The position numbers were made by a program, and so were the translations under genes. From CAVXTT01 sp963764685 (GTDB lineage Bacteria; Bacteroidota; Ignavibacteria; Ignavibacteriales; Ignavibacteriaceae): a DNA stretch of 64,000 nt. The notes beneath the pieces are model-generated. The model worked only from the letters and a program-made list of their open reading frames with translations. It ran no database searches and was not told where the DNA came from. Shown here piece after piece: positions 29,205-37,577 of the stretch. The stretch is taken from positions 62,001-126,000 of the forward strand of contig CAVXTT010000022.1 in NCBI GenBank assembly GCA_963764685.1, in the 5' to 3' direction. How positions within the stretch are numbered: position 1 is the first letter of the stretch; each line of letters opens with the position of its first letter.

Positions 29205-29426
29205 TCAGTAAACCCTGCCGTTCCTGATGTGTACATTCAGGAGGTTCTTGCCATAAGTTTTCACTTCCTGCCGGTCAACGAATTGATGTATTGTGCCATT
29301 TTCATCTAATGCGACTATTATTTTACCATCGGTATCTACTGCCACGAACCCGCTGCCGTAAAAAGCTGCAAGAATTCCATCCTGATATTCATATATCTTT
29401 CCCTCTTTAAGGATAATGCTAATCAT
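29205..29426 (-). CDS. Small beta-rich protein of unknown function
   Basis: 73 residues with repeated short strands: EGKIYEYQDGILAAF, DTDGKIIVALDENG and VHIRNGRVY. No family was recognised. The open frame is complete and has an AGGA-like box (GGAGAAACA) before the ATG, so it is probably real. Confidence 0.5.
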   Translation of the reverse strand: MISIILKEGKIYEYQDGILAAFYGSGFVAVDTDGKIIVALDENGTIHQFVDRQEVKTYGKNLLNVHIRNGRVY

Positions 29427-29805
29427 TGTTTCTCCTGATCATAAAATCGCCCCTGTACAGTTCAATATATAATATTCTCTTATTTTGGGAATTATCCATA
29501 TCACCGGAAAGCATTGATTTGAAGCCCTTTAAAGGGGTAAAGGGAGGGGAATTTAAAGAACGGGGAAAATTTTATCCCAAATCCTGGTTTTCATTTATCT
29601 TTGCCCGGGCAGCGCTGAGACAGTGAACGGACAGTGCTCGGGCGAAATCCGGACAAATTAGTCCTGTTGCCGCCGGATCATTACTTGTGCATTATTCCTG
29701 GAAAATCCCGGGGAAAATAAATTTATACCAGGAAATTGTAAAAATTTTTTTAAGCAAATACCATGATTTGAATAATGATTTTTATTATACAGGGGGAATG
29801 TGTAA
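29427..29805. other. Intergenic with hairpin sequences
   Basis: No gene found. GCCCGGGCA at 29603-29611 and TGCTCGGGC at 29635-29643 can pair (one G-T wobble), and ATCCGG at 29647-29652 pairs with CCGGAT at 29673-29678. CCTTTAAAGGGG at about 29525 is also palindromic. Meaning unknown. Confidence 0.45.
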
Positions 29806-30966
29806 TTATTTTTTGACTCTTATCATCAAAACGGCTACAACCAGGGTAACTGCCGATGAAAATAAGAATGGCACGGCGGAACCAAATTGATCCCATAGTA
29901 CTCCTGCCGCAGCAGATCCGGCCATTACCATGAATCCGGAAATCATTACGAGAATGCCGATAGCTGAAGCTCTTCTGTCATCCGGAATAATATCCGAAAT
30001 CCAGGCTTTTAATATACCTTCGGTGGCGGCGGCATAAATACCATAAAGAGCAAATAAAATAAATATTATATATAAATTGGAGGCGATTGCAAATCCCAGG
30101 TAGACAAATGAAAAGAGGAACAGGCCGGTTATATATATATTTTTTTTACCGTTCTTATCTGCAAGAAGTCCTGCAGGGTATGATGAAGCCGCATATATAA
30201 CATTATAAAAAACATAACCGATGATTGCAGTTGTATCTGAAGCTGATACCTGTTTTAATTTTAAGATCAGAAAAACATCGCTGCTGTTGGCGAACGAGAA
30301 TACTGCTGTCAGGATTACAAGTTTTCTATAAACCGGGGGAGCTTCTTTCCAAAAGGAGAAATCAAAAACTTTTGTCGCACTCCGCGGCTTTACTCCTTTA
30401 TCCTTCACCAGAAATGTTAAAGCTGTTGCAATAATTGAGGGCACAAAGGCAAGAAGGAATATTAATCGGAAATCATTATTATAAATGCTTAGGAGAAGAA
30501 TAGCAGCTAATGGTCCAAGCACAGCACCCACGGTATCCATTCCCCTATGGAAACCAAAAACGGCACCGCTGTTCCCTTCAGCATAATCAGCCAGCAGGGC
30601 ATCCCTTGGTGCAGTACGGATCCCTTTGCCGACCCTGTCAAATATACGTGAGGCTGTAACTGTGCCGATTGCAGGAAATAAACCCGGAAGTGGTTTTGAT
30701 AACGCGGAAATTGAATAACCAAGGGATACAAAAGGAGATCTTTTCCTGTATTTATCGGAAAGGAGTCCGAAATAACCTTTAAGCATTGCTGCCGTAACTT
30801 CTGCAAGCCCCTCAATTATTCCGATCAGTGCCATTGAGGAGCCAAGTACCCCTGCGAGAAATAGCGGGGTTACAGGATACAGCATCTCGCTTGCGAAATC
30901 TGTAAAAAGACTGACAAGTCCGAGATAGACCACCTGCCGGGATATTTTTCCTTTAGAATATTTCAT
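29806..30966 (-). CDS. MFS transporter
   Basis: A 386-residue carrier with about 12 membrane segments. The motif LSDKYRKRSPFVSLGYSI after TM2 and DRVGKGIRTAPRDALLADY are characteristic of a bacterial MFS subgroup found in many Bacteroidota. ADKNGKKNIYITGLFLFS is the mirrored motif in the second half. Substrate unknown. Monocistronic, divergent from the rhodanese gene. Confidence 0.85.
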   Translation of the reverse strand: MKYSKGKISRQVVYLGLVSLFTDFASEMLYPVTPLFLAGVLGSSMALIGIIEGLAEVTAAMLKGYFGLLSDKYRKRSPFVSLGYSISALSKPLPGLFPAIGTVTASRIFDRVGKGIRTAPRDALLADYAEGNSGAVFGFHRGMDTVGAVLGPLAAILLLSIYNNDFRLIFLLAFVPSIIATALTFLVKDKGVKPRSATKVFDFSFWKEAPPVYRKLVILTAVFSFANSSDVFLILKLKQVSASDTTAIIGYVFYNVIYAASSYPAGLLADKNGKKNIYITGLFLFSFVYLGFAIASNLYIIFILFALYGIYAAATEGILKAWISDIIPDDRRASAIGILVMISGFMVMAGSAAAGVLWDQFGSAVPFLFSSAVTLVVAVLMIRVKK

Positions 30967-31054
30967 TTATGCATAATTTTTGGTGTTTTGTACCTGAATC
31001 CTTTTTCACTTATTCCAATCTAACAAATATAAAATTTACTGGTAAAAGATATAG

Positions 31055-31426
31055 ATGAGCATTTGGCAAATTTTAATTTATGCAGGCTTGTTACTGCTGG
31101 TGGTCAATTTTGTAAGAAAAACCTTTGCAGCACGCAATATAAAGAATTATGGAACTGATGAAGCAAAAAGAAAGCTTAACGACAGGAGTGCAATATTTCT
31201 GGATGTGAGAACACAGTCTGAAAGAAATGCCGGATCTATTAAGGGTTCCTTGCATATCCCTTTAAATCAGCTGTCCTTCAGGATTGAGGAGTTAACGAAA
31301 TTCAAGGATAAAGAATTTATTTGTTACTGCAGGAGCGGGAACCGTAGTGTTTCGGCCGCAGTTTTATTGAATAAAAAAGGTTTCAACGCATCAAATTTGA
31401 GGAGCGGGTTTACCGGATGGAATTAA
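31055..31426 (+). CDS. Membrane-anchored rhodanese-like protein
   Basis: A 123-residue protein with one N-terminal membrane segment (IWQILIYAGLLLLVVNFV) and a single rhodanese domain. The active-site loop is CYCRSGNRSVSAA (about residues 91-103), where the cysteine carries sulfane sulfur as a persulfide. IFLDVRTQSERNAGSIKGSLHIPLNQL is the usual entry to the domain. It starts a five-gene plus-strand run whose other members suggest thiol and sulfur handling. Confidence 0.9.
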   Translation: MSIWQILIYAGLLLLVVNFVRKTFAARNIKNYGTDEAKRKLNDRSAIFLDVRTQSERNAGSIKGSLHIPLNQLSFRIEELTKFKDKEFICYCRSGNRSVSAAVLLNKKGFNASNLRSGFTGWN

Positions 31427-31620
31427 TTAGAAATGTATTGAACAAGAAAAGTTTCAGATATATTTTCCCTGTACTTGCCGGCGGAACTTTGGGTTTTCTA
31501 TATTATTCTTTCATCGGTTGTAACGGCTCCTGTGCAATTGCGGGTAATCCTTTCATCAGTACTGCCTACGGTGCTGTATTAGGTGCATTATTTATAAAAA
31601 GACAAAAAAAGGAGTTATAA
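31417..31620 (+). CDS. DUF6132-like small membrane protein
   Basis: 67 residues with two hydrophobic segments: FPVLAGGTLGFLYYSFIGC and STAYGAVLGALFI, joined by CNGSCAIAGNPF. The cysteine-containing loop and small size match DUF6132 as I know it. It overlaps the rhodanese gene by 10 bp, indicating translational coupling. Function unknown; the two cysteines could bind metal or sulfur. Confidence 0.7.
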   Translation: MELIRNVLNKKSFRYIFPVLAGGTLGFLYYSFIGCNGSCAIAGNPFISTAYGAVLGALFIKRQKKEL

Positions 31621-31621
31621 A

Positions 31622-31846
31622 ATGATTAAGAATTTAGGTTTAATAGACAGGATAATCAGGGTGCTTACGGGTCTTATTGTCCTGGTTCTATATCTAGCCG
31701 GTCAGATCAGCGGAACCGCTGCTATAATTTTAGGTATAATTGGAGCGGTGCTGGCATTAACAGCTTTTATCGGCACCTGCCCTATATATCTTGCCTTGAA
31801 AATTTCGACATATAAAAAGTTGTCGACACTTAGCATCACAAAATGA
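31622..31846 (+). CDS. DUF2892 (YgaP-like) membrane protein
   Basis: 74 residues with the family signature NLGLIDRIIRVLTGLIVLVLYL and GIIGAVLALTAFIGTCPIYLALKI. DUF2892 is the membrane part found fused to rhodanese in YgaP. Here rhodanese and DUF2892 are separate genes in one operon, which supports a shared role in sulfur transfer at the membrane. It starts 1 bp after the previous stop and has AAAGGAG upstream. Confidence 0.9.
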   Translation: MIKNLGLIDRIIRVLTGLIVLVLYLAGQISGTAAIILGIIGAVLALTAFIGTCPIYLALKISTYKKLSTLSITK

Positions 31847-31880
31847 TTGAAATTATTTAATTAATAATAGGAGGATGTAA

Positions 31881-32264
31881 ATGAACTATGGATTTTCGAA
31901 AACAACTGATCTTTCCTATGAACAGACAGTTGAAAAAGTAACGGAAGAACTTAAAAAGGAAGGCTTCGGAATACTTACAACTATAGACGTTAAAGATACA
32001 TTGAAGAAAAAAATAGATGTTGATTTCAAAAAATATATAATACTCGGTGCCTGTAATCCGTCATTTGCTCATAAGGCGCTTCAGGCCGAAGAGGAGATCG
32101 GACTTATACTTCCCTGTAATGTGATCGTTTATGAAAAAGGGAATAAGACCGGAATTGGTTTCTTCGACCCGGAATTGATGACGCAGGTAATTGATAATGA
32201 AAATCTTAAAAACATCGCAGCAGAAGTTAAACAGAAATTGCTCAGAGTATATAACGCTGTCTGA
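31881..32264 (+). CDS. DUF302 domain protein
   Basis: 127 residues: YEQTVEKVTEELKKEGFGILTTIDVKDTLKKK, ILGACNPSFAHKALQAEEEIGLILPCNVIVYEKG. This is the complete DUF302 domain. These proteins often occur with sulfur or redox genes. The conserved cysteine before NPSFAH and the one in LPCNV are present. AGGAGG lies before the ATG. Biochemical function is not known. Confidence 0.9.
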   Translation: MNYGFSKTTDLSYEQTVEKVTEELKKEGFGILTTIDVKDTLKKKIDVDFKKYIILGACNPSFAHKALQAEEEIGLILPCNVIVYEKGNKTGIGFFDPELMTQVIDNENLKNIAAEVKQKLLRVYNAV

Positions 32265-32293
32265 TACAGCTGAAAAATTTAAAGGAGAAAAGA

Positions 32294-32659
32294 ATGGCTG
32301 AACAGTTAAATAAAGAAATGTTTCTTGAAAAAGTATTTAATTATGAGAATGAACAGGAATGGAATTATAAGGGGGATCTCCCCGCTTTAATTGATTTCTG
32401 GGCTCCGTGGTGCGGTCCCTGTAAAATGGTTGGCCCCATTATCGACGAGCTGTCTGAAGAGTATAAGGGGAAAGTAAATTTTTATAAAATTAATACAGAC
32501 GAAGAGCAGGAACTCGGGAGTGTTTTCGGAATACGCAGCATTCCGTCACTTTTATTTATTCCTAAAGAGGGGCAGCCTAAAATGGCAGTTGGAGCTCTTC
32601 CAAAAGAATCATTGATCCAGGCGATTGAGCAGGAACTCCTTCTCGAAGCAAAAAACTGA
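32294..32659 (+). CDS. Thioredoxin
   Basis: A 121-residue thioredoxin with DFWAPWCGPCKMVGPI as active site (about residues 32-47) and SIPSLLFIP as the cis-proline loop. A short N-terminal extension (about 15 residues) precedes the fold compared with the thioredoxin at 9038. It ends the sulfur-related run and may reduce the rhodanese persulfide or partner thiols. AAAGGAG precedes the ATG. Confidence 0.93.
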   Translation: MAEQLNKEMFLEKVFNYENEQEWNYKGDLPALIDFWAPWCGPCKMVGPIIDELSEEYKGKVNFYKINTDEEQELGSVFGIRSIPSLLFIPKEGQPKMAVGALPKESLIQAIEQELLLEAKN

Positions 32660-32731
32660 TTTTTCTTAAATACTGATTGTAATTATCTTTATCCCTTTAA
32701 TAATTCAATACTAAACTTTAATGGGAGTAAA

Positions 32732-32941
32732 ATGAGCAATCACGTTTATAAACAAATTGAACTGACCGGTTCTTCCTCAAAAAGCATAGAAGATGCTGTA
32801 AACCTGGCAGTTGAAAAAGCTTCAAAGTCTGTAAGAAATATGCGCTGGTTTGAAGTTACCGATACAAGGGGTTACATTGAAAACGGTAAGGTAGCTTATT
32901 GGCAGGTTACTGTTAAGATCGGGTTTACACTGGAAGATTAA
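32732..32941 (+). CDS. Dodecin
   Basis: 69 residues with the whole dodecin pattern: YKQIELTGSSSKSIEDAVNLAVEKASKSVRNMRWFEVTDTRGYIENGKVAYWQVTVKIGF. Dodecins form hollow dodecamers that store flavin or CoA and protect it. The flavin-stacking tryptophan is in MRWFEV. Monocistronic. Confidence 0.95.
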   Translation: MSNHVYKQIELTGSSSKSIEDAVNLAVEKASKSVRNMRWFEVTDTRGYIENGKVAYWQVTVKIGFTLED

Positions 32942-32986
32942 TAAGTGCCGGGATCTGATTTTTCGGCATTGAATAGCAAGTGTATT

Positions 32987-33010
32987 GGGGTGGTTAGTAA
33001 CCGCCCTGTA
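32987..33010 (+). repeat. REP-like palindrome
   Basis: GGGTGGTT and AACCGCCC pair across a 3-nt loop with one wobble, followed by TGTA. It resembles the 13442 site and the RAYT-flanking REP family. Confidence 0.55.
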
Positions 33011-33046
33011 AATTATTCGATCTCAATTTTATTAATGACAAGCAGT

Positions 33047-33322
33047 TCATATCACTTCGAGTTTTATTTTTCGCCCTAATGTTTTGGCATAACGAATCAG
33101 TGTTGAGAGCTTAATATCTTCAGAATGGTTCTCTATTCTTGAAATAACAGATTTTTTTGTTTTTAATCGGGTGGCTAACTCCTCCTGGGTTAATCCTGAT
33201 TTTTCCCGCATATCCCTTAGTACAATACCGATCTTAAAATTTTGATAACCTAAGTCATAGTTATCTGCGAATTCGGCATCTTTCCTTTTTCTTTGCTCAA
33301 TATAATTATTTAAATCACTCAT
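33047..33322 (-). CDS. XRE-family antitoxin (HigA-like)
   Basis: 91 residues with a Cro/C1-type helix-turn-helix at about residues 40-62: SGLTQEELATRLKTKKSVISRIENH. The N-terminal part (IEQRKRKDAEFADNYDLGYQNFKIG) matches XRE antitoxins paired with RelE/HigB toxins. It overlaps the toxin gene by 8 bp, and the toxin comes first, the HigBA order. It should neutralise the toxin and repress the operon. Confidence 0.9.
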   Translation of the reverse strand: MSDLNNYIEQRKRKDAEFADNYDLGYQNFKIGIVLRDMREKSGLTQEELATRLKTKKSVISRIENHSEDIKLSTLIRYAKTLGRKIKLEVI

Positions 33323-33668
33323 TCATTCTCCTTATATAATACGATCTTTTTCTCTCTTCGGCTGTTCTTATTTCATATTCAGGCGTTTTCTGCGATTTTT
33401 TTGTAAAGCCTGATGTTATTATAAATTTAGTATCCGAATCAAAAAAGCCCAATAATCTGATAAATCCACCTGCTAACCTTATTCTGATTTCCCAAAGACC
33501 AGATGACCCTGTGAGCTTCTTGAAATATTTTCCCGGCACAATGTGAGTCTCTTCAAAAAGTTTCAGCACCCAGGTTACTTTTTTAGCTTCGCTTCCAGTT
33601 AAATTATCAAGATATTCTTTAACCGGACATCTTCCTGATTCAGATGTATAGAAATATATTCCCCTCAT
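33315..33668 (-). CDS. RelE/HigB-like toxin (Gp49 family)
   Basis: An mRNA interferase-type toxin: MRGIYFYTSESGRCPVKEYL, LKLFEETHIVPGKYFKKLTGSSGLWEIRIRLAGGFIRLLGFFD and ITSGFTKKSQKTPEYEIRTAEERKRSY are the standard Gp49/RelE segments. The start at 33668 is preferred over 33683 because the latter lies inside an inverted repeat that looks like the operator, and family members start at MRG-like positions. The length is about 117 residues. Confidence 0.88.
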   Translation of the reverse strand: MRGIYFYTSESGRCPVKEYLDNLTGSEAKKVTWVLKLFEETHIVPGKYFKKLTGSSGLWEIRIRLAGGFIRLLGFFDSDTKFIITSGFTKKSQKTPEYEIRTAEERKRSYYIRRMNE

Positions 33669-33675
33669 ATGGTAA

Positions 33676-33693
33676 GTTAGCATTAGAGCTAAC
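33676..33693 (-). promoter_or_regulatory. Putative HigA operator
   Basis: GTTAGC (33676-33681) and GCTAAC (33688-33693) form a perfect inverted repeat with a 6-bp spacer, ending 8 bp before the toxin start. Such palindromes are bound by the XRE antitoxin in autoregulated toxin-antitoxin operons. Confidence 0.65.
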
Positions 33694-33751
33694 CTATGTC
33701 AACTAAAAAATCAATGCTGTCGGATAGAATGTGTCCTACCAAAGTTACAGG

Positions 33752-34312
33752 TTATTTTTTCCCGTTAACGTATGATAAAAGTACAACACCGCTCTTAAAC
33801 TTTCTGGTATCGGTAAGCTTCAGTTCTAAATTTTTATTTAACCCCTTAAAAATTGGTGTGCCGGAATTTATAATAACGGGGTCTACCATTATCAGATACT
33901 CGTCGATCAGACCTTTTTCGGTTAACTGGCTCACGATACTTCCGCTTCCGAGAATGCTAAGATCTTTTCCGGATGACTGCTTCAGTCTTTTCACTTCATC
34001 AAAGATATTCCCGCTGATTATAGTAGTATTATTCCAATCAGCTTTTTTTAATGTTCTTGAGAAGACAATTTTCTCTGCCCGGTTCATCCCTTTTGCAACC
34101 TCAGGATCGTTCTCCAGGGCCATCGGGGTCGGCCAGTAGGACGCCATCATTTCATATGTAATCCTTCCGAAAAGAAGTATACCCCCGGGCTTCATAGAAT
34201 CCGAAGCAAATTGATTTTCTTCCTCACCGTGCTTGTGCCAGCTGAGATCTCCATTCTCCCCTTTGAAATACCCGTTCAATGAAATAAAATTAAATACTGA
34301 TAATTTATTCAT
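33752..34312 (-). CDS. Dihydrofolate reductase-like (RibD C-terminal family) protein
   Basis: 186 residues of the RibD_C fold: VFNFISLNGYFKGENGDLSW, GGILLFGRITYEMMASYWPT, EKIVFSRTLKKADWNNTTII and DLSILGSGSIVSQLTEKGLIDEYLIMVDPVII. These NADPH-dependent reductase-like proteins are common; the substrate is usually unknown. True folate reductase function is not implied. Monocistronic. Confidence 0.9.
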   Translation of the reverse strand: MNKLSVFNFISLNGYFKGENGDLSWHKHGEEENQFASDSMKPGGILLFGRITYEMMASYWPTPMALENDPEVAKGMNRAEKIVFSRTLKKADWNNTTIISGNIFDEVKRLKQSSGKDLSILGSGSIVSQLTEKGLIDEYLIMVDPVIINSGTPIFKGLNKNLELKLTDTRKFKSGVVLLSYVNGKK

Positions 34313-34353
34313 CTGCGCATCTCCATAGTTATACGTACCGGCCTATAAAAACA

Positions 34354-35814
34354 TTATTCTGAATAAAATGCAATGACCTTCTTAATATGATCCTCGCATA
34401 CTTTGCAGTATGGCTTTGTACCTTTCGAGAACATTATGCAGTCAAGCATCGACCTGTACATTCCCTCAGAAGAATATCCCGCGCCTTCATATGCACCCAC
34501 CATATTCCGGTATTTGCTGGCTTTAAGATATTTATCCACTTCAGCAGAATGTTCCCTGTCCTTTGCATTATATTCTTCTTCGGCAGTTTTTACCTGTTGG
34601 GCTGCTGCTCTTTCACGTTTCAGCTCGATAACTTTTTTATTCAGTTCTCTTCTTTCGGCCTGCCACTTATAGTCCATCTTATCATAATCTGCTTTTTCCC
34701 AGGGAGTAGGGATCTCTATATCCTTATCCGCAAGGGATTTCCATTTAAGCTCATTGTTTAAAAGCATTGTAATATTGGGCTCTACAGGCTCAACTCCTTT
34801 GGTATAAAACTCATTGTAGGCTACATCTGAGGTGTAATATTCATCTGCCAGTCCCGCAAATGAATGCCCGAATTCGTGCAGGAATAAATACTCGTGCCAA
34901 TGGTTATCAGCCGTGAAAGTGCAGAATAAATTATATATCCCTCCGCCGCCGTATCTCGAATGATTAACCATTATATAAATGGCATCATAGGGAACGTGAG
35001 CTGCAAGGTCTCTCACAGCTTTATTATCTTCGGTAAGTAAATATCTTTCCGAGCCCAGAGAATTAAAGGTAGTGCTGAATACTGTTTTTTTGTAAATATT
35101 TGAGAATGGCTCGTCAGTGCCGCTCTCCTGCGACGCTTTGAATACCCCGTATACATTGAATTTTTCTTTAAGTGATTTATATGGTTCAAGACTAAACAGC
35201 ACGCCTGTAAATCTGTCAATATCTTTTTTGAATTTGCTCTCTTCGGTTTTAGTATAACCTTCACCAAGTATAACAACATCAACTTTTTCTGAGGGATCGC
35301 CCCCCGCCAAACTCTGATAAACTTTTACTCCTTCATCCTGCGGTTCCTCCCTTATAAATGAAATATCTGAAGGGTCAAGTTCAACAGAAAAAATTTCATT
35401 CAGTTTGTTCTGCTTATCCCTGCTCTCTAAAGTAAATTTTATTTTATTCTTCGGAAGGGGGATTATTGCCGTTTCGTGGTATGTGCGCTTTATGCCGTTC
35501 ACGCCCGGTTCACTTGTTCTGTATTCCCCAAAGTAGCTGTCGAACCCTTTGGAAAAAATAAGCTCACCTCCTGCAGCATCGTAAATTTTATAATAGTACC
35601 TCCCGTTGTTAAAATTATCGAGCAGGTTTTTTCTGCTTCCTCCCCAGATCCCGTAGATATAAACCTGGTCAAGAGTAAATTCTTCCTCGGCAGCATTGCC
35701 GGTATGGAAGTAATCTATACGGAAAGTTTTATCGGAAAAATATTTATCGAATTGTGCTGACACAGGTGTTGCCATAATCATTAAAGCCGTAATTATTAAG
35801 ATCAGATACTTCAT
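34354..35814 (-). CDS. Secreted M64 family metallopeptidase (IgA peptidase-like)
   Basis: 486 residues with a signal peptide (MKYLILIITALMIMATPVSAQ). The N-terminal M64 propeptide-like beta domain covers about residues 24-150. The catalytic part has the zinc motif FLHEFGHSFAGLADEYY (HExxH and downstream Asp/Glu) and VDVVILGEGYTKTEESKF. The C-terminal part is charged with a coiled segment (ELKRERAAAQQVKTAEEEYNA) and a CxxC (YCKVCEDH). It probably degrades protein outside the cell. It lies 12 bp from a lipoprotein gene, so the two are likely co-transcribed. Confidence 0.92.
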   Translation of the reverse strand: MKYLILIITALMIMATPVSAQFDKYFSDKTFRIDYFHTGNAAEEEFTLDQVYIYGIWGGSRKNLLDNFNNGRYYYKIYDAAGGELIFSKGFDSYFGEYRTSEPGVNGIKRTYHETAIIPLPKNKIKFTLESRDKQNKLNEIFSVELDPSDISFIREEPQDEGVKVYQSLAGGDPSEKVDVVILGEGYTKTEESKFKKDIDRFTGVLFSLEPYKSLKEKFNVYGVFKASQESGTDEPFSNIYKKTVFSTTFNSLGSERYLLTEDNKAVRDLAAHVPYDAIYIMVNHSRYGGGGIYNLFCTFTADNHWHEYLFLHEFGHSFAGLADEYYTSDVAYNEFYTKGVEPVEPNITMLLNNELKWKSLADKDIEIPTPWEKADYDKMDYKWQAERRELNKKVIELKRERAAAQQVKTAEEEYNAKDREHSAEVDKYLKASKYRNMVGAYEGAGYSSEGMYRSMLDCIMFSKGTKPYCKVCEDHIKKVIAFYSE

Positions 35815-35826
35815 TTTTTCTTTCCT

Positions 35827-36480
35827 TTAATTTGAAAGGACAGTTATTACTCCAGTTGCAGTGCTCTGCCAGAGGACAAGGGATTCGGAACTGCCGTAAA
35901 AATTAACTACCCAGTCAGCCGAATTGGTTAACCCGCTGTCAGGATCTATTGCCTTGCTTGGAAAAAGGAACATATCTATGCCGCTGTTATCGTGAGTGTT
36001 CCTGAACTGAATGACATCCTCTCTTTTTAAAAGGGTATCGAGTACTGCGGGACTGTCATCATACTGCGCATCTGAAGTAATGTGTACAGTTGCAAGGAAG
36101 CTGATTGCATTCCCTATGTAAAATTTTGCAGTACTGTCTTTTACATAAGATAACATTACATTAAAATCTATGGGGGATTTTACGGGTCCTGCACCATAAA
36201 CAGGGACGTAAAATTCATTCTCTCCGATTGCATCCGACTGCATTGTATATACAAAGGCATTTAACGAACTTGTGTTTAACAGATCTACCTGACCCGCTGT
36301 ATTTACATTCCTTCCATATATGCCTGCAAGCTCTGCATCACCTGAAAAAGTATTTCGTGCTGCCGATAGCACAGGATCAACATTCTCTTTTGCAGTTACA
36401 TATGCAGTGAGAACAGGAGGGGTAACGGACTCCTCGCAGGAGTATAAGAGAATAGCCAGTAAAAGAAAATATTTCTTCAT
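35827..36480 (-). CDS. Lipoprotein of unknown function
   Basis: 217 residues with a lipobox (LLAILLYSC). The mature part is beta-rich with PVYGAGPVKSPIDFNVML and ADWVVNFYGSSESLVLWQSTATG. No family recognised with certainty. It lies directly upstream of the M64 peptidase gene (12 bp), so it may be exported with it. Envelope attachment is the supported statement. Confidence 0.6.
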   Translation of the reverse strand: MKKYFLLLAILLYSCEESVTPPVLTAYVTAKENVDPVLSAARNTFSGDAELAGIYGRNVNTAGQVDLLNTSSLNAFVYTMQSDAIGENEFYVPVYGAGPVKSPIDFNVMLSYVKDSTAKFYIGNAISFLATVHITSDAQYDDSPAVLDTLLKREDVIQFRNTHDNSGIDMFLFPSKAIDPDSGLTNSADWVVNFYGSSESLVLWQSTATGVITVLSN

Positions 36481-36608
36481 TAAGGTCCTTATTCAATCTA
36501 AGTCACTTTTAAATTTAATAGTTTTCCTGAATTATTTCTAATGAGTTTTGGAACAATAATATTCACTCATTAGTAATCGATAAGCGCTCCCCTTAAAATA
36601 ATATTTTT

Positions 36609-37577
36609 TTAGTTTCTCTCTTTCTTATCCGGATTTTGATGCCTTAGGGCAGCTTCTTCCTTTTTCAGAGAGTCTCTTTGAGCCAGAACCAGTTTCCGGT
36701 GATCCTGTTGTTTTAGTACCTGATATAGATATTGTCCCAGGAGTTCTTTAATTTCTTCCGGGCTTACTTTGGCCCGATCGGGGTCATCAACACTTCTGTG
36801 CCAGATTTTAGGGTCATTATAATCATAATCACCAAAAAGAATAACCGGTGTGCCATAGGCGACGAGTGTTGTGCCGTCGGAGGCAAGGACCCATTGCTGT
36901 GCCCAGTAATAGATCCATTCTGCATCGTCTGCAAACAATCTCGAGCAGGAATGACTTGCAGGATATCCAGGCATTTCATACTCATGAATAGAAATGCCTT
37001 CAAAATTTGCGATATTGAAATTCCATCTCAGCAGCCATTCATCATTGATGGTACTTGTTATCTCTTTGGATTTCCAGTTCGTATGAAATAACCCGTTTGG
37101 AGTAGGTGTGGTTTTCTTACCCGTGCTTGTTGCCCCCCACCGGATAAGATTTCCATATTCGTAAGCGGCAAATGCCTGGATGGTCTGGGAAATAAGGAGG
37201 AACTTTTCAACCTTATCAGCTTCAGGAATTTCAAGCGGGAAAGGAGAGTAGTACCTTGGATCATCAACAAGAGTATCCGGCACAACCAGGGTATCCAGCT
37301 TCCGCAGATGTTTACTGTCCACACGATTTAATGAAAGAACAAGACGAGAACCATCCTTACCGAAATCCCGCAGCAGGTTTTCTTTAGTCCTTTTCTTTCT
37401 GTAAAAGGAATAAGTGATTGGTTTCTCCAGTGATTTTTTCTCGAGCGAATCAATCTCTTTCTGAAGCTTTATTTTTAATGAATCCGCAGCTGTCATTTCA
37501 GGGTTTTTATTACCGCCGCACCCGGTACTAAGCAGCAGGAATAAAAGCAGTGCTGAGATCAAAACTGATCTTATCAA
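36609..37577 (-). CDS. L,D-transpeptidase family lipoprotein, variant active-site motif
   Basis: 322 residues. The signal ends in a lipobox (LLFLLLSTGC). A YkuD-like domain has IPEADKVEKFLLISQTIQAFAAYEYGNLIRWGATSTGKKTTPTPNGLFHT, and the active site reads GYPASHSCSRLFADDA: Ser-His-Ser-Cys-Ser-Arg in place of the usual SHGC[VI]R. The catalytic cysteine and arginine are kept. Its role is probably peptidoglycan cross-linking or attachment. The C-terminus (about residues 290-322) is highly charged. The gene overlaps the upstream HAD gene by 4 bp. Confidence 0.85.
   Translation of the reverse strand: MIRSVLISALLLFLLLSTGCGGNKNPEMTAADSLKIKLQKEIDSLEKKSLEKPITYSFYRKKRTKENLLRDFGKDGSRLVLSLNRVDSKHLRKLDTLVVPDTLVDDPRYYSPFPLEIPEADKVEKFLLISQTIQAFAAYEYGNLIRWGATSTGKKTTPTPNGLFHTNWKSKEITSTINDEWLLRWNFNIANFEGISIHEYEMPGYPASHSCSRLFADDAEWIYYWAQQWVLASDGTTLVAYGTPVILFGDYDYNDPKIWHRSVDDPDRAKVSPEEIKELLGQYLYQVLKQQDHRKLVLAQRDSLKKEEAALRHQNPDKKERN

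Noticed and set aside
29426..29890. Plus-strand frames in the 29.4-29.9 kb spacer
   Set aside because: Short, AT-biased, overlapping the MFS gene or hairpins, and without recognisable motifs.
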